A stretch of DNA of 64,000 bases, from the NCBI GenBank assembly GCA_022449545.1, contig JAKUPN010000003.1, positions 1 through 64,000 on the forward strand. The letters run 5' to 3'. The notes under the pieces were generated by a model. That model did not search any database and was not told the origin of the DNA. It was given only the letters and a program-made list of their open reading frames with translations. The number at the start of each line of letters is the position of its first letter. The first letter of the stretch is position 1. This document shows positions 1 to 7,643 of this stretch, piece by piece. The stretch comes from Alphaproteobacteria bacterium. GTDB lineage: Bacteria > Pseudomonadota > Alphaproteobacteria > UBA6615. The translations under genes and the position numbers were made by a program.

Positions 1-1617
1 TCGTTCGGCCCAGTTTCCGACCGCTTCCAAATCAATGTTTACTATCACAGCACAGAATTCTCTTTTGTCACCAAACGCGACAGCTTCTTTAATGTGTGAG
101 AAAAATTTAAGTTTATTTTCAATGAATTTCGGGGCAAACAACGTTGCGTCAGAAAGCCGACCAACATCTTTTGCCCGATCAATAATCCGAAGATGTCCAT
201 CATCACCAACTAAACCAGCATCACCAGTACGAACCCAGCCATCAGGAGTTTTAGTTTCTAAGGTTGCCTCAGGATTTTTAAAATATTCCTTGAAAACACC
301 TGGGCTACGAAACATAACCTCTCCTTTATCAGACACAGTAATCTCTACTCCAGGTGTGGGAACGCCCACAGTATCAGGCTTTACCTCACCGTTAGGTTGC
401 GCTGTAATAAATACACTTGCTTCTGTAGAACCATACAACTGTTTCAAGTTAATTCCTAGGGAACGATAAAAGCGAAATATATCTGGTCCTATAGCTTCTC
501 CAGCCGTATAAGCATTACGTATTCGACTTAGTCCCAAAGTATTTTTAAGGGGTCCGTAAACTATTATCTCTCCCAAAAAGTATAGTAACCGATTTATTAC
601 ACTGACCTGTTTCTTGTCTAAGATGTCAGAACCATTTCGTCGTGCTACATTCATAAAAAAATCGAACATCTTGCGCTTTACTTTACTGGAATCAGCAATA
701 CGTATCATAACTGACGTCAATACATTTTCATAAATTCGAGGAGGGGCAAAGAAATAAGTGGGGCCCAACTCTCGGAGATCGTTAAGAAGAGTCTCAGATG
801 ATTCTGGACATGAAACGCAAAAGCCTACAGCATAAGACTGGGCATAAGATAAAACGTGATCGCCCGCCCAAGCCATTGGTAAATATGCGAGGCATTCATC
901 ATTTTCATTTATAGCTTCCTGATCAGCTGCGTTGACTGATGTCAAGTAGATAGCCTCATGTGTTAGAACAACACCCTTTGGCTCACCGGTTGTACCTGAT
1001 GTGTATAAAATAATTGCAGTATCGGTGCCCTTTCCCTTAGAGACTTCATCACTAAAAAATGAGGACTTACTTTTATTAAATTCTTTACCCTTATTTATTA
1101 CGTCTTCTATGTGGTAAAGGTATGGCTCTATATAATTGCGCATTCCTCTCGGTTGGTCGTAAACAATAAACTCTAAATTTGGACAATCATCAAAAACGCT
1201 CAATAATTTATCAATTTGCTCTTGGTCTTCAACTACAGCAAATCGAACTAAAGCATGACCGAGAAGAAATTTTATTTCATCTGCCACAGCGTCCTGGTAC
1301 ATAGGAATAGGTATCCCCCCCAGTGCCTGCACTGCAGCGATGGTCCAGTATAGCCTTGGTCTATTATCTCCAATAATTGCAACTGGATCCCCTCGGCTTA
1401 ATCCCAGTGAAGCCAAGCCGCATGCTATTAACTTTACTTGAAGAGATACTTCTTCCCAGTTCCAAGATTGCCAAATACCAAAATCTTTTTCGCGCATTGC
1501 TGTACGCTTTGGTCTCTTGATAACATTTCGTTCTAATAACTTTGGAAATGTATCAAATTCCCGATCTAAAGTCGCGGATACTTTATCAGAAGTCACTATC
1601 TTACGTGTCTGTGCCAT
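1..1617 (-). CDS. AMP-forming long-chain acyl-CoA synthetase (C-terminus beyond window)
   Basis: ATP-dependent ligase that activates a carboxylic acid to its CoA thioester through an acyl-adenylate. I read 539 codons from the ATG at 1615-1617; the frame is still open at base 1, so roughly the last 100 residues are missing. Visible motifs are the P-loop YTSGTTGEPKGV, the LYGSTEAS adenine-binding motif, WVRTGDAG and the hinge DRAKDVGRL. A GGAG-type ribosome site precedes the ATG. It resembles the long (about 640-660 residue) acyl-CoA synthetases that often sit beside branched-chain-type ABC transporters, but no transporter is visible here. It lies 138 bases downstream of the class II aldolase gene on the same strand, so it may belong to the same catabolic run. 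The substrate cannot be told from sequence; a long-chain or aromatic acid is plausible. Confidence 0.9.
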   Translation of the reverse strand, partial: MAQTRKIVTSDKVSATLDREFDTFPKLLERNVIKRPKRTAMREKDFGIWQSWNWEEVSLQVKLIACGLASLGLSRGDPVAIIGDNRPRLYWTIAAVQALGGIPIPMYQDAVADEIKFLLGHALVRFAVVEDQEQIDKLLSVFDDCPNLEFIVYDQPRGMRNYIEPYLYHIEDVINKGKEFNKSKSSFFSDEVSKGKGTDTAIILYTSGTTGEPKGVVLTHEAIYLTSVNAADQEAINENDECLAYLPMAWAGDHVLSYAQSYAVGFCVSCPESSETLLNDLRELGPTYFFAPPRIYENVLTSVMIRIADSSKVKRKMFDFFMNVARRNGSDILDKKQVSVINRLLYFLGEIIVYGPLKNTLGLSRIRNAYTAGEAIGPDIFRFYRSLGINLKQLYGSTEASVFITAQPNGEVKPDTVGVPTPGVEITVSDKGEVMFRSPGVFKEYFKNPEATLETKTPDGWVRTGDAGLVGDDGHLRIIDRAKDVGRLSDATLFAPKFIENKLKFFSHIKEAVAFGDKREFCAVIVNIDLEAVGNWAER

Positions 1618-1755
1618 TTATTTTTTAACTCCACTAACACTTAAGAAATTGTAATAATTTTATAACGACTTTATTTATACCCTTCAAAAACCCGCAAACT
1701 AATACGTAAGTTAACTGTGAAAAACTCACTTTTGTTAAAATTAAATTAATAATAC

Positions 1756-2544
1756 TTACCTACGAAAGCTTCCATCTATCGTATCCAAACGACGCAGGTG
1801 GCCAGGCCAATCCCGAATAGAAACGTTAACATTATCATCGAATTGTTTAGCAGCATATTCACATGTTTCATCCGAGGGAATTATTAATTTAGCACCTGTA
1901 GCCATTGCTTTCAGCTGACTTCGTGCACATTTTTCCATATAAAACATTAATGAGAATGCCTCATCTATAGTTCTACCAGCCGTCAATAGGCCATGATTTC
2001 GTAAAACCATATTGTGATGATTACCTAAATCATTAGCCAGGCGTTCACGCTCATCTAATTCGAAAGCCAGACCCTCATAATCATGGTAGGCCACCCTGTT
2101 GTGGAGTCGCATCGCATGCTGACTTATAGACAAAAAACCACACTCCAGTGCCGATATAGCCATTCCGGCTTCAGAGTGAGTGTGTAAAACACAATTAACA
2201 TCCTCTCTTGCCGAGTGCACTGCACTATGTATCGTATACCCAGCCGGATTTATTTTATATGCGCTCTCGCTTAGTATGTTACCGTCTATATCAACTTTAA
2301 TTAAGCTCGAAGCAGTAATTTCATTAAACATCAATCCAAATGGATTTAAGAGAAATGTCTCTTCCCCCTGTAATTTTGCGGAAATATGCGTCCGGGTCAT
2401 ATCTGACATTCCATATAGATCTACCAAGCGATAACAGGCAGCTAGGTTAACGCGGGTGTTCCATTCCTCAGCACTCACTTGGTTTTTTACTGACTTAATT
2501 TCATCAAGTGATGGAAAATCATCTACAGTTGCTAAATGTACCAA
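1756..2544 (-). CDS. class II aldolase/adducin family protein
   Basis: A 262-residue zinc-dependent aldolase or epimerase-fold protein of the L-fuculose-phosphate aldolase/adducin family. Metal-binding histidines are visible at H121 and H123 (VLHTHSEAG) and H184 (RNHGLL). The start is TTG at 2542-2544: no ATG is available in frame, a stop lies five codons upstream, and a perfect AAGGAG sits 8 bases before the TTG. It lies 63 bases downstream of the fumarylacetoacetase-family gene, so the two are probably cotranscribed. Members of this subgroup, which lack the sugar-phosphate context, are often seen in aromatic or small-acid catabolic clusters. The reaction here (aldol cleavage or decarboxylation) is not determinable. 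The family call is secure; the function is open. Confidence 0.88.
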   Translation of the reverse strand: MVHLATVDDFPSLDEIKSVKNQVSAEEWNTRVNLAACYRLVDLYGMSDMTRTHISAKLQGEETFLLNPFGLMFNEITASSLIKVDIDGNILSESAYKINPAGYTIHSAVHSAREDVNCVLHTHSEAGMAISALECGFLSISQHAMRLHNRVAYHDYEGLAFELDERERLANDLGNHHNMVLRNHGLLTAGRTIDEAFSLMFYMEKCARSQLKAMATGAKLIIPSDETCEYAAKQFDDNVNVSIRDWPGHLRRLDTIDGSFRR

Positions 2545-2552
2545 TTCTAATG

Positions 2553-2558
2553 CTCCTT
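2553..2558 (-). promoter_or_regulatory. Shine-Dalgarno site fixing the TTG start of the class II aldolase
   Basis: On the minus strand AAGGAG lies 8 bases before TTG 2542-2544. It decides the start, because the reading frame contains no ATG or GTG between the upstream stop and this point. Confidence 0.7.
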
Positions 2559-2607
2559 ATTGCAACCAAATTTCAAAAAACGATATTAAAAAAGAAAACG
2601 ATTTAAA

Positions 2608-3597
2608 TCAAATGGCCTCTTCTACGACTAAACATCTTTGTGACCCTAATCCGGAAGCTTCCGCTTCCACAATATCTCCATCTTTTAAGTAAGTTCCGCT
2701 TCCGTGTCCTACCCCCTCTGGTGTTCCTGATGAAATTATATCGCCAGGATGAAGAGCTAGCTGGGCAGAAGCATGTTCAATCTGTTCTTCAATTGAAAAA
2801 ACCATTTCCCCCGCAGGGTCATTCTGTTTGATTTCGCCATTTACCTTTAAAGTTAAGTTAATCAGCCTGTAATCATCAATGAAAGCAGCCGGCACGAAAA
2901 ATGGCCCCATGGGTGCAAAACTATCGTGGCTTTTACCTGTAAACCAGTCTGTTCGAAGTGTTGGCCAATCAGGTCGGCTTTGAGAATCGCGAGCCGTAAC
3001 ATCATTTGAAGTCATATAACCAGCGACATAATCAAGCGCACTTTCAGCCTTTACCCTTTTAGCAGTTCTACCAATAGCCAGTGCGAGCTCCACTTCCCAG
3101 TCGACTTTGAGTGCCTCGGGAGGCAAAATAATATTGCTATACGCTCCCACAAGAGAACTGGGCGCCTTCAGGAAAGAGTAGGGTCTAACTCTTGCTTTAT
3201 CGCGATCTAACATATTCTCACGTTCCTGCTCATTCTTAGCCGTACCAGCATTAAGCATCTCTCGGATGTGACCACCATAATTTGCTGCTGCATAAATCAT
3301 TTTATTAGGACTTAGAATCGGAGGTAGCGGGCTTATTTCGGCAATATCTTTTTCTGCTCGCCATTCTCTATATTTTTCCGCCTCATTATTAATGGTTTCG
3401 GCAATTTCGCACAAAGAATTAAAATTGACGTCCCAATCTAAAAGCATTTCCTGTATTCCAACAGTAGTGGTTGGCTTAGGACCTGAAAATATATTTACGA
3501 CTTCATCAATATTAAAAATTTTTTGATCAATAACCATACCAACAAAAGTTTGATTATTATTTGCGAAAGTTCCAAGTTTGAATTTTGTGTAAGACAT
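2608..3597 (-). CDS. fumarylacetoacetate hydrolase family protein
   Basis: A 329-residue protein of the FAH superfamily, whose members hydrolyse C-C bonds or hydrate/decarboxylate 2-oxo acids (fumarylacetoacetase, 5-oxopent-3-ene-1,2,5-tricarboxylate decarboxylase, acylpyruvases) using Mg2+ or Mn2+. The C-terminal catalytic domain spans about residues 90-325. Signature segments are KVDWEVELALAIGR (metal-binding acidic residues), YMTSNDVTARDSQ and GDIISSGTPEGVG. The start is ATG 3595-3597 without a strong ribosome site. It sits between the glutathione transferase (33 bases upstream) and the class II aldolase (63 bases downstream) on the same strand, which suggests consecutive steps of one catabolic route. 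It could act on a ring-cleavage product or acylpyruvate; the exact substrate is unknown. Confidence 0.9.
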   Translation of the reverse strand: MSYTKFKLGTFANNNQTFVGMVIDQKIFNIDEVVNIFSGPKPTTTVGIQEMLLDWDVNFNSLCEIAETINNEAEKYREWRAEKDIAEISPLPPILSPNKMIYAAANYGGHIREMLNAGTAKNEQERENMLDRDKARVRPYSFLKAPSSLVGAYSNIILPPEALKVDWEVELALAIGRTAKRVKAESALDYVAGYMTSNDVTARDSQSRPDWPTLRTDWFTGKSHDSFAPMGPFFVPAAFIDDYRLINLTLKVNGEIKQNDPAGEMVFSIEEQIEHASAQLALHPGDIISSGTPEGVGHGSGTYLKDGDIVEAEASGLGSQRCLVVEEAI

Positions 3598-3630
3598 TGT
3601 TTGTTACCATTATTAAAACTAAGGATGTTT

Positions 3631-4323
3631 CTACCAATCGTAGCCAGGATTTTTCCTCGCTAGTCCATCATAAAGATCTAAGATACGTTGTAACCAAGAA
3701 TAGATTGGATCATCTTTTTCCAACAGAGCCAATGAGCTAACAGTACGCGCCCAAATAAATGGACTGAATGCGACATAATCAGCATAAGTTGGTAATTCAC
3801 CTCCCAGGTAAGGAGTATCTCTCACAACAGAACGCATCGGTTCCAGCCGCTGTCGTAGCTCGATCAGTCGACTTTCACGCCCCAACTGAACGCCTGTTAT
3901 ATCTCTTCCTAAACGCTTGGATCTTGAATCATAAAACCATTCTTGATCCTCCGGAGTTAAGTGAGCATGTATATCTTCGACAATCATAGTAAATAAAAAT
4001 TGACTAATTCTAGCAACTGCCCACTCCTGAATAAACCTTGCATGTTGAATGCCATCACTTCCCCCTAAAATCGGAGGTCGCTCTGGATATTTATCATCAA
4101 GATGCTCTGCTATCGACCAGCTATCAACGATATAATCTCCATTATCATTAATAACAGGAATGGTTTTAAAAGAACCATCTCCAATTTTCTTAATCTCAGT
4201 AAAACGGGTTGGCACCGTCTCGCAATCTAGGCCTTTATGGGCTATTGCTAGACGCGTTCTCCAACAATTTGAGCTGAACCTCCTATCATCAATTCCAACT
4301 AGATCATAAAGTATTATTGCCAT
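3631..4323 (-). CDS. LigE/beta-etherase-like glutathione S-transferase
   Basis: A 230-residue cytosolic GST. The thioredoxin-like N-terminal domain (about 1-85) contains NCWRTRLAIAHKGL and the glutathione-contact segment IVDSWSIAEHLDDKYPERP. The helical C-terminal domain ends with ILDLYDGLARKNPG. From memory, segments of both domains and the overall length closely parallel the LigE/LigP beta-aryl etherases of Sphingobium, which cleave lignin-type aryl ethers with glutathione. That subfamily call is my reading by eye and is not proof of etherase activity. It is flanked on the same strand by the monooxygenase (54 bases upstream) and the FAH-family gene (33 bases downstream), consistent with a catabolic operon. 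An AAAGG ribosome site precedes the ATG. Confidence 0.85.
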   Translation of the reverse strand: MAIILYDLVGIDDRRFSSNCWRTRLAIAHKGLDCETVPTRFTEIKKIGDGSFKTIPVINDNGDYIVDSWSIAEHLDDKYPERPPILGGSDGIQHARFIQEWAVARISQFLFTMIVEDIHAHLTPEDQEWFYDSRSKRLGRDITGVQLGRESRLIELRQRLEPMRSVVRDTPYLGGELPTYADYVAFSPFIWARTVSSLALLEKDDPIYSWLQRILDLYDGLARKNPGYDW

Positions 4324-4377
4324 TATTCGCCTTTGTTACTTTTGATCAGGTAGTTAGAAAAGATAAGACTCTTTTAA

Positions 4378-5463
4378 CTAGGCTGCTTTAGAAAAGCCAG
4401 GGACAAATTCAGGTGCCACCGTCTCCGCAAATCGCCTTAAAACATCCTGACGTAATTTACGGGGAACCCCTACTGTAGCTGGGTGTACTATCATATAATT
4501 GAGACCAATTTCTCTCAGTTTTTCAACCTGTTCACATACTTTTTTAGCCGAGCCAACAAAGTTATGCCCAGCAAAACCATCGATATTGTCTGGATCTGAC
4601 AACAAGTTAAGATTTTTGAAAAAACGGCTAAACTGCTCATAACCTTTAATGTCAGACCAAAAATCAGCGTCAGCTTCGTAGTGTTTGGTCTGCAAGCTAA
4701 AATACTCAGATAAATGTTTCCGAGCTAAATCCAGAGCTTCATCATCACTGTCTGCCATAAGAGTATGAACTAATACAGGACGTCTATTATCAGATGGATA
4801 ACCACTTTTGTTAGCCTGGTCATCCCAAAGATTCATAGATTTTTCCAAAATATGAAATGGAAATTGACAAACATTAAGAGGGGGTAGACCCATGCCTGCC
4901 ATTATACTTGCACTTTGAGGACTTCCTATTGCCCCATACAGATGTATCCTTTCGCTATTAGGTTCAGGTCTGATACGAACTTCACGATTTGTTGAATGAT
5001 ATTTGCCTTGATATGAGAATGTCTGACCTGAGAGAGCCAATTTAAGGATTTCGCAACAATCAGTGAAACGATCTCTAGCTTCTTCCATGTTTATACCAAA
5101 AGCATCATATTCTAACTTTGCGGTCCCCCTTCCTAGACCCAAGAAAAGATTACCCGAACATAAATTACTCAACATTGCAATTTCACCAGCCAGACGCATT
5201 GGTTGATACCAAGGAGCAACTAAAACAGAAGTTCCAAAGCTCAGTCCAGGAAACTGAGGAGCCAAATTAGACATAAATAATAGAGGGCTAGGTGTAGGAT
5301 AGTAGTCTGAAAAATGATGTTCTAACATCCAAGCACTGTCATATCCCAATTGGTGTCCAACTTTACAATCTGAAAGAACCTCTGAGTAAAGCTCTTGGTC
5401 AGTAAGGTTTCTATCACCTACAGGTGCAATTCCGAATCCAAATTCAACATTCTTATTCATCAT
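4378..5463 (-). CDS. LLM-class flavin-dependent oxidoreductase
   Basis: A luciferase-like TIM-barrel monooxygenase or reductase that uses FMNH2 or F420H2. The frame can be opened from GTG at 5481. However, AAAGGGA at 5471-5477 lies 7 bases before the ATG at 5463, so I take that as the start (361 residues, beginning MMNKN). Typical features are the DSAWMLEHHF segment near residue 50, the barrel segment LFLGLGRGTAKLEYDAFG and a late FVGSAKKVCEQVEKL. It is the first gene of the minus-strand run that continues with the GST, FAH and aldolase genes, and it faces a divergent plus-strand pair. A role in oxygenating an aromatic or aliphatic substrate is inferred from the neighbours. Confidence 0.88.
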   Translation of the reverse strand: MMNKNVEFGFGIAPVGDRNLTDQELYSEVLSDCKVGHQLGYDSAWMLEHHFSDYYPTPSPLLFMSNLAPQFPGLSFGTSVLVAPWYQPMRLAGEIAMLSNLCSGNLFLGLGRGTAKLEYDAFGINMEEARDRFTDCCEILKLALSGQTFSYQGKYHSTNREVRIRPEPNSERIHLYGAIGSPQSASIMAGMGLPPLNVCQFPFHILEKSMNLWDDQANKSGYPSDNRRPVLVHTLMADSDDEALDLARKHLSEYFSLQTKHYEADADFWSDIKGYEQFSRFFKNLNLLSDPDNIDGFAGHNFVGSAKKVCEQVEKLREIGLNYMIVHPATVGVPRKLRQDVLRRFAETVAPEFVPGFSKAA

Positions 5464-5776
5464 ACAGAGGTCCCTTTGCACTTCGTGTTTTTAAAATAAC
5501 TAAAAGTCATATTCTTATCAAAAAGCGACATCCTTATAATCAACCCGCATTGTTCAAAAAAAACTTATATGCAAGGATTGATGTAAAACATTAAACGGTA
5601 AACAGAGAAAACACAAAAAATTTTATTGAAAACAACAATCCGTAATTAACTAAATTTATGTATTGGGTTGTTTCAATTGTCAGTAAAACAAAAATTTGTA
5701 CTTTCTTTCTAATTTTAATCAATTTTTTTTTTAATCAGACAACCCTACTATCAAATAAAATAAGGATAATTCACAT
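5464..5776. other. divergent intergenic region
   Basis: A very AT-rich stretch of about 310 bases between two divergent operons; it must hold both promoters. I see long A and T tracts and a 7-base inverted repeat (GGGTTGT at 5665-5671, ACAACCC at 5739-5745), but no convincing -35/-10 pair and no gene. Confidence 0.5.
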
Positions 5777-6184
5777 ATGGCAAAATCTTTAGAAGATCAA
5801 AAAAAGGATAGAGCTAGAATCCAGAAGCTCTACTTCGATGGTCTCCAAGGTGAAAAAGTTTTTGATCTATGGGAATCTTTTGATCCCGAACTGGCACTCG
5901 ATCTAACCCATTTTGTCTCTGGCACTATGTACTCCAGAGAAAAAATTTCTCATAAAACCAGACAACTTGTTGCCATTTCTGCTTTGACCGCTATGGAGAA
6001 AAGAGAAGAGCTTCGTGTACATATATACGGTGCTATTAATGTTGGCTGTAAACCAGATGAAATAGCAGAGGTAATATTTCAAATGTTTACTTATTGTGGA
6101 GCTCCTGCGGTTAATTCAGGCCTAAAGGCTTTGCGGTCAGTGATGGATGAACGTGGATTAAAGTTAACTAATGAAGAACGATAA
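5777..6184 (+). CDS. carboxymuconolactone decarboxylase (PcaC-like) family protein
   Basis: A 135-residue all-helical protein of the CMD/AhpD superfamily. The segment EELRVHIYGAINVGC followed by PDEIAEVIFQ and YCGAPAVNSG matches the 4-carboxymuconolactone decarboxylase type. The AhpD-type CxxC redox pair is absent, so peroxidase activity is unlikely. An AAGGA ribosome site precedes the ATG at a good distance. It is followed 27 bases later by a short-chain dehydrogenase on the same strand. Together with the divergent ligase, FAH, aldolase and GST genes it supports an aromatic-catabolism context, although many PcaC-like proteins have no proven substrate. It could act on a lactone intermediate. 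Confidence 0.85.
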   Translation: MAKSLEDQKKDRARIQKLYFDGLQGEKVFDLWESFDPELALDLTHFVSGTMYSREKISHKTRQLVAISALTAMEKREELRVHIYGAINVGCKPDEIAEVIFQMFTYCGAPAVNSGLKALRSVMDERGLKLTNEER

Positions 6185-6211
6185 ACCTCACTCATAGAAA
6201 GCAAATAAATC

Positions 6212-6973
6212 ATGGAAATAAGTAACACTTCGGTAATTATAACAGGTGGAGGATCTGGTTTGGGAGCTGCTACAGCTAATATTCTAAGCAAGAAAACTTC
6301 CAAAATAGCGCTGCTTGACGTACATATAGAGGGAGCAAAAGAAACCGCAAAAAAAATCAACGGTCTAGCCATAGAGTGTGATGTCAGTGATCCTGAGAGC
6401 GCTTCAAAAGCAATCAGCTTAGCTAAAGAAGCCCATGGAACTGCTAAAATCTTAGTAAATTGCGCAGGCATAGGTCCTGGAGCCGCGGTAGTAGGTCGTA
6501 CCGGGCCTGTCGATCTAGATTGGTTTGAAAAAACTGTTAGTGTTAATTTAACAGGAACCTTCAATATGATCAGGCTTACAGCTGCAAATATGATAGAAGA
6601 AGAACCAAACATAGAAGGGGAACGCGGTGTAATAATCAATACTGGCTCGACATCAGCCTATGAAGGACAAATAGGTCAAACTGCTTACGCGGCCTCAAAA
6701 GCTGGTGTTGTAGGCATGGGAATAGCTCTCGCTCGTGAGTTTGCGCGTGAAGGTATAAGGGTAATGACAATTTCCCCAGGCCCTTTTGATACTCCTCTTT
6801 TTGATAGCATGCCATTAAACGCCTATAAGCGCTTACTTGATGCAGCTCAGTTTCCTAAAAGAGCAGGTAATCCGGATGAATACGGCCGACTCGTTAAAAG
6901 CATAATCGAAAACCCAATGTTAAATGGAGAGTCTATTAGGCTTGATGGCGCCATCAGAATGGGCCCCAGATAG
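6212..6973 (+). CDS. SDR oxidoreductase, 3-hydroxyacyl-CoA dehydrogenase type-2-like
   Basis: A 253-residue short-chain dehydrogenase/reductase with a Rossmann fold. The N-terminal cofactor motif is TGGGSGLGAATA, followed by a C-x-GIGPG strand and the catalytic Ser ... YAASKAG (Tyr and Lys). The segments GSTSAYEGQIGQTAYAASK and VMTISPGPFDTPLF closely resemble HSD17B10 / type II 3-hydroxyacyl-CoA dehydrogenase, an NAD+-dependent enzyme of fatty- and branched-acid beta-oxidation. That would fit with the CoA ligase and other catabolic genes nearby. It follows the CMD-like gene by 27 bases on the same strand. The family is secure, the substrate is inferred. Confidence 0.9.
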   Translation: MEISNTSVIITGGGSGLGAATANILSKKTSKIALLDVHIEGAKETAKKINGLAIECDVSDPESASKAISLAKEAHGTAKILVNCAGIGPGAAVVGRTGPVDLDWFEKTVSVNLTGTFNMIRLTAANMIEEEPNIEGERGVIINTGSTSAYEGQIGQTAYAASKAGVVGMGIALAREFAREGIRVMTISPGPFDTPLFDSMPLNAYKRLLDAAQFPKRAGNPDEYGRLVKSIIENPMLNGESIRLDGAIRMGPR

Positions 6974-7047
6974 CATAAACCTGATTAAAGAATATTAATT
7001 AACATCTTAATAAGATTACCTTCAAAGAAAGATGACTAGGTACACGA

Positions 7048-7086
7048 CCCTTACATCCGCTTCTACTGGTGTTAGAGTAGATAGGG
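7048..7086 (+). ncRNA. candidate structured RNA element upstream of rpsU
   Basis: TCTACT (7062-7067) pairs perfectly with AGTAGA (7076-7081). Outside this, CCCT (7048-7051) can pair with AGGG (7083-7086). It could be a leader structure of rpsU, a 3' element of the preceding operon, or a small RNA. I do not recognise it as a known family. Confidence 0.25.
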
Positions 7087-7311
7087 GAACTAAGATTTTA
7101 CAGAAGATGCAGAAAGAAAAGAGTAGAGGGTAGAATACCTATTACATAGTCTTTTGACAAATGTTGAAACACTTGGATTCGTAATATTTCTGCCAATTTT
7201 CGAATATGTCTAGTAAAACCAATAACCTTGTGTTAGAAACCGCCGCCATAACAGTTTAAAGTAATAATTTAGCACGCAGTAGGAAGTGAAAACTCTGAAG
7301 AAAAACACAGG

Positions 7312-7320
7312 AGGAGGTGA
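7312..7320 (+). promoter_or_regulatory. near-perfect Shine-Dalgarno site of rpsU
   Basis: AGGAGGTGA is complementary to nine consecutive bases of the 16S rRNA 3' end. Its GGAGG core lies 8 bases before the ATA at 7326. The only conventional start nearby, GTG 7317-7319, is inside the site itself. Confidence 0.75.
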
Positions 7321-7325
7321 GTAAT

Positions 7326-7532
7326 ATAGTTCAAGTTGTTGTAAGAGATAACAACGTTGACCAAGCTCTGAAAGCGCTTAAGAAAAAAATGCAACGTGAA
7401 GGTGTATTTCGGGAAATGAAACTTCGCCGAAGCTACGAAAAACCATCTGAAAAAAGAGCGCGCGAAAAAGCTGAAGCAGTCAGAAGAGCCAGAAAGCTGG
7501 CAAGAAAAAGAAAAGAAAGAGAAGGTTACTAA
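7326..7532 (+). CDS. rpsU: 30S ribosomal protein bS21, apparently with an AUA start
   Basis: A small, strongly basic ribosomal protein that joins the 30S platform near the anti-Shine-Dalgarno helix and helps initiation on many mRNAs. The core [20 protein letters not shown] and the Arg/Lys-rich tail [14 protein letters not shown] are diagnostic. Homologues begin (M)VQV or MQV directly before RDNNVDQAL. In this gene those positions are ATA GTT CAA GTT, with no ATG. A GTG at 7317 is in frame and would give 71 residues, but it overlaps the Shine-Dalgarno sequence with only 2 bases between. ATA at 7326 is ideally spaced and gives 68 residues. I therefore favour ATA, with GTG as the alternative. 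A strong terminator follows. Confidence 0.92.
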   Translation: MVQVVVRDNNVDQALKALKKKMQREGVFREMKLRRSYEKPSEKRAREKAEAVRRARKLARKRKEREGY

Positions 7533-7588
7533 GCTCTATTAGTTTTGTAAGGGATTCTTCAAATTCAATTCCAATGCAATGCCCTAGA

Positions 7589-7628
7589 CACTCGACAGTT
7601 CCTGGGGAAGTTTGTCGTGAATATTTTT
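7589..7628 (+). terminator. Rho-independent terminator of rpsU
   Basis: A long hairpin: CGACA (7593-7597) pairs with TGTCG (7613-7617), and inside it TTCC (7599-7602) pairs with GGAA (7606-7609). The stem is extended by CA/TG with a two-base bulge, and a T-rich tail (five T) follows to 7628. It lies about 57 bases after the rpsU stop. The tail is on the plus-strand side, so it serves rpsU, not the convergent pntB. Confidence 0.65.
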
Positions 7629-7643
7629 GTACAAATGACTAAA

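Larger units (their letters stand above)
6974..7325. other. intergenic region upstream of rpsU with a long hairpin
   Basis: About 350 bases with no plausible protein gene. It contains a stem-loop at 7048-7086 (listed separately). There is also a TTGACA at about 7155, without a well-placed -10 box. The last 15 bases contain the rpsU ribosome site. Confidence 0.5.

Noticed and set aside
5665-5745. GGGTTGT / ACAACCC inverted repeat in the divergent region
   Set aside because: Only 7 bases with a 67-base spacer in a low-complexity AT-rich region; readily expected by chance.
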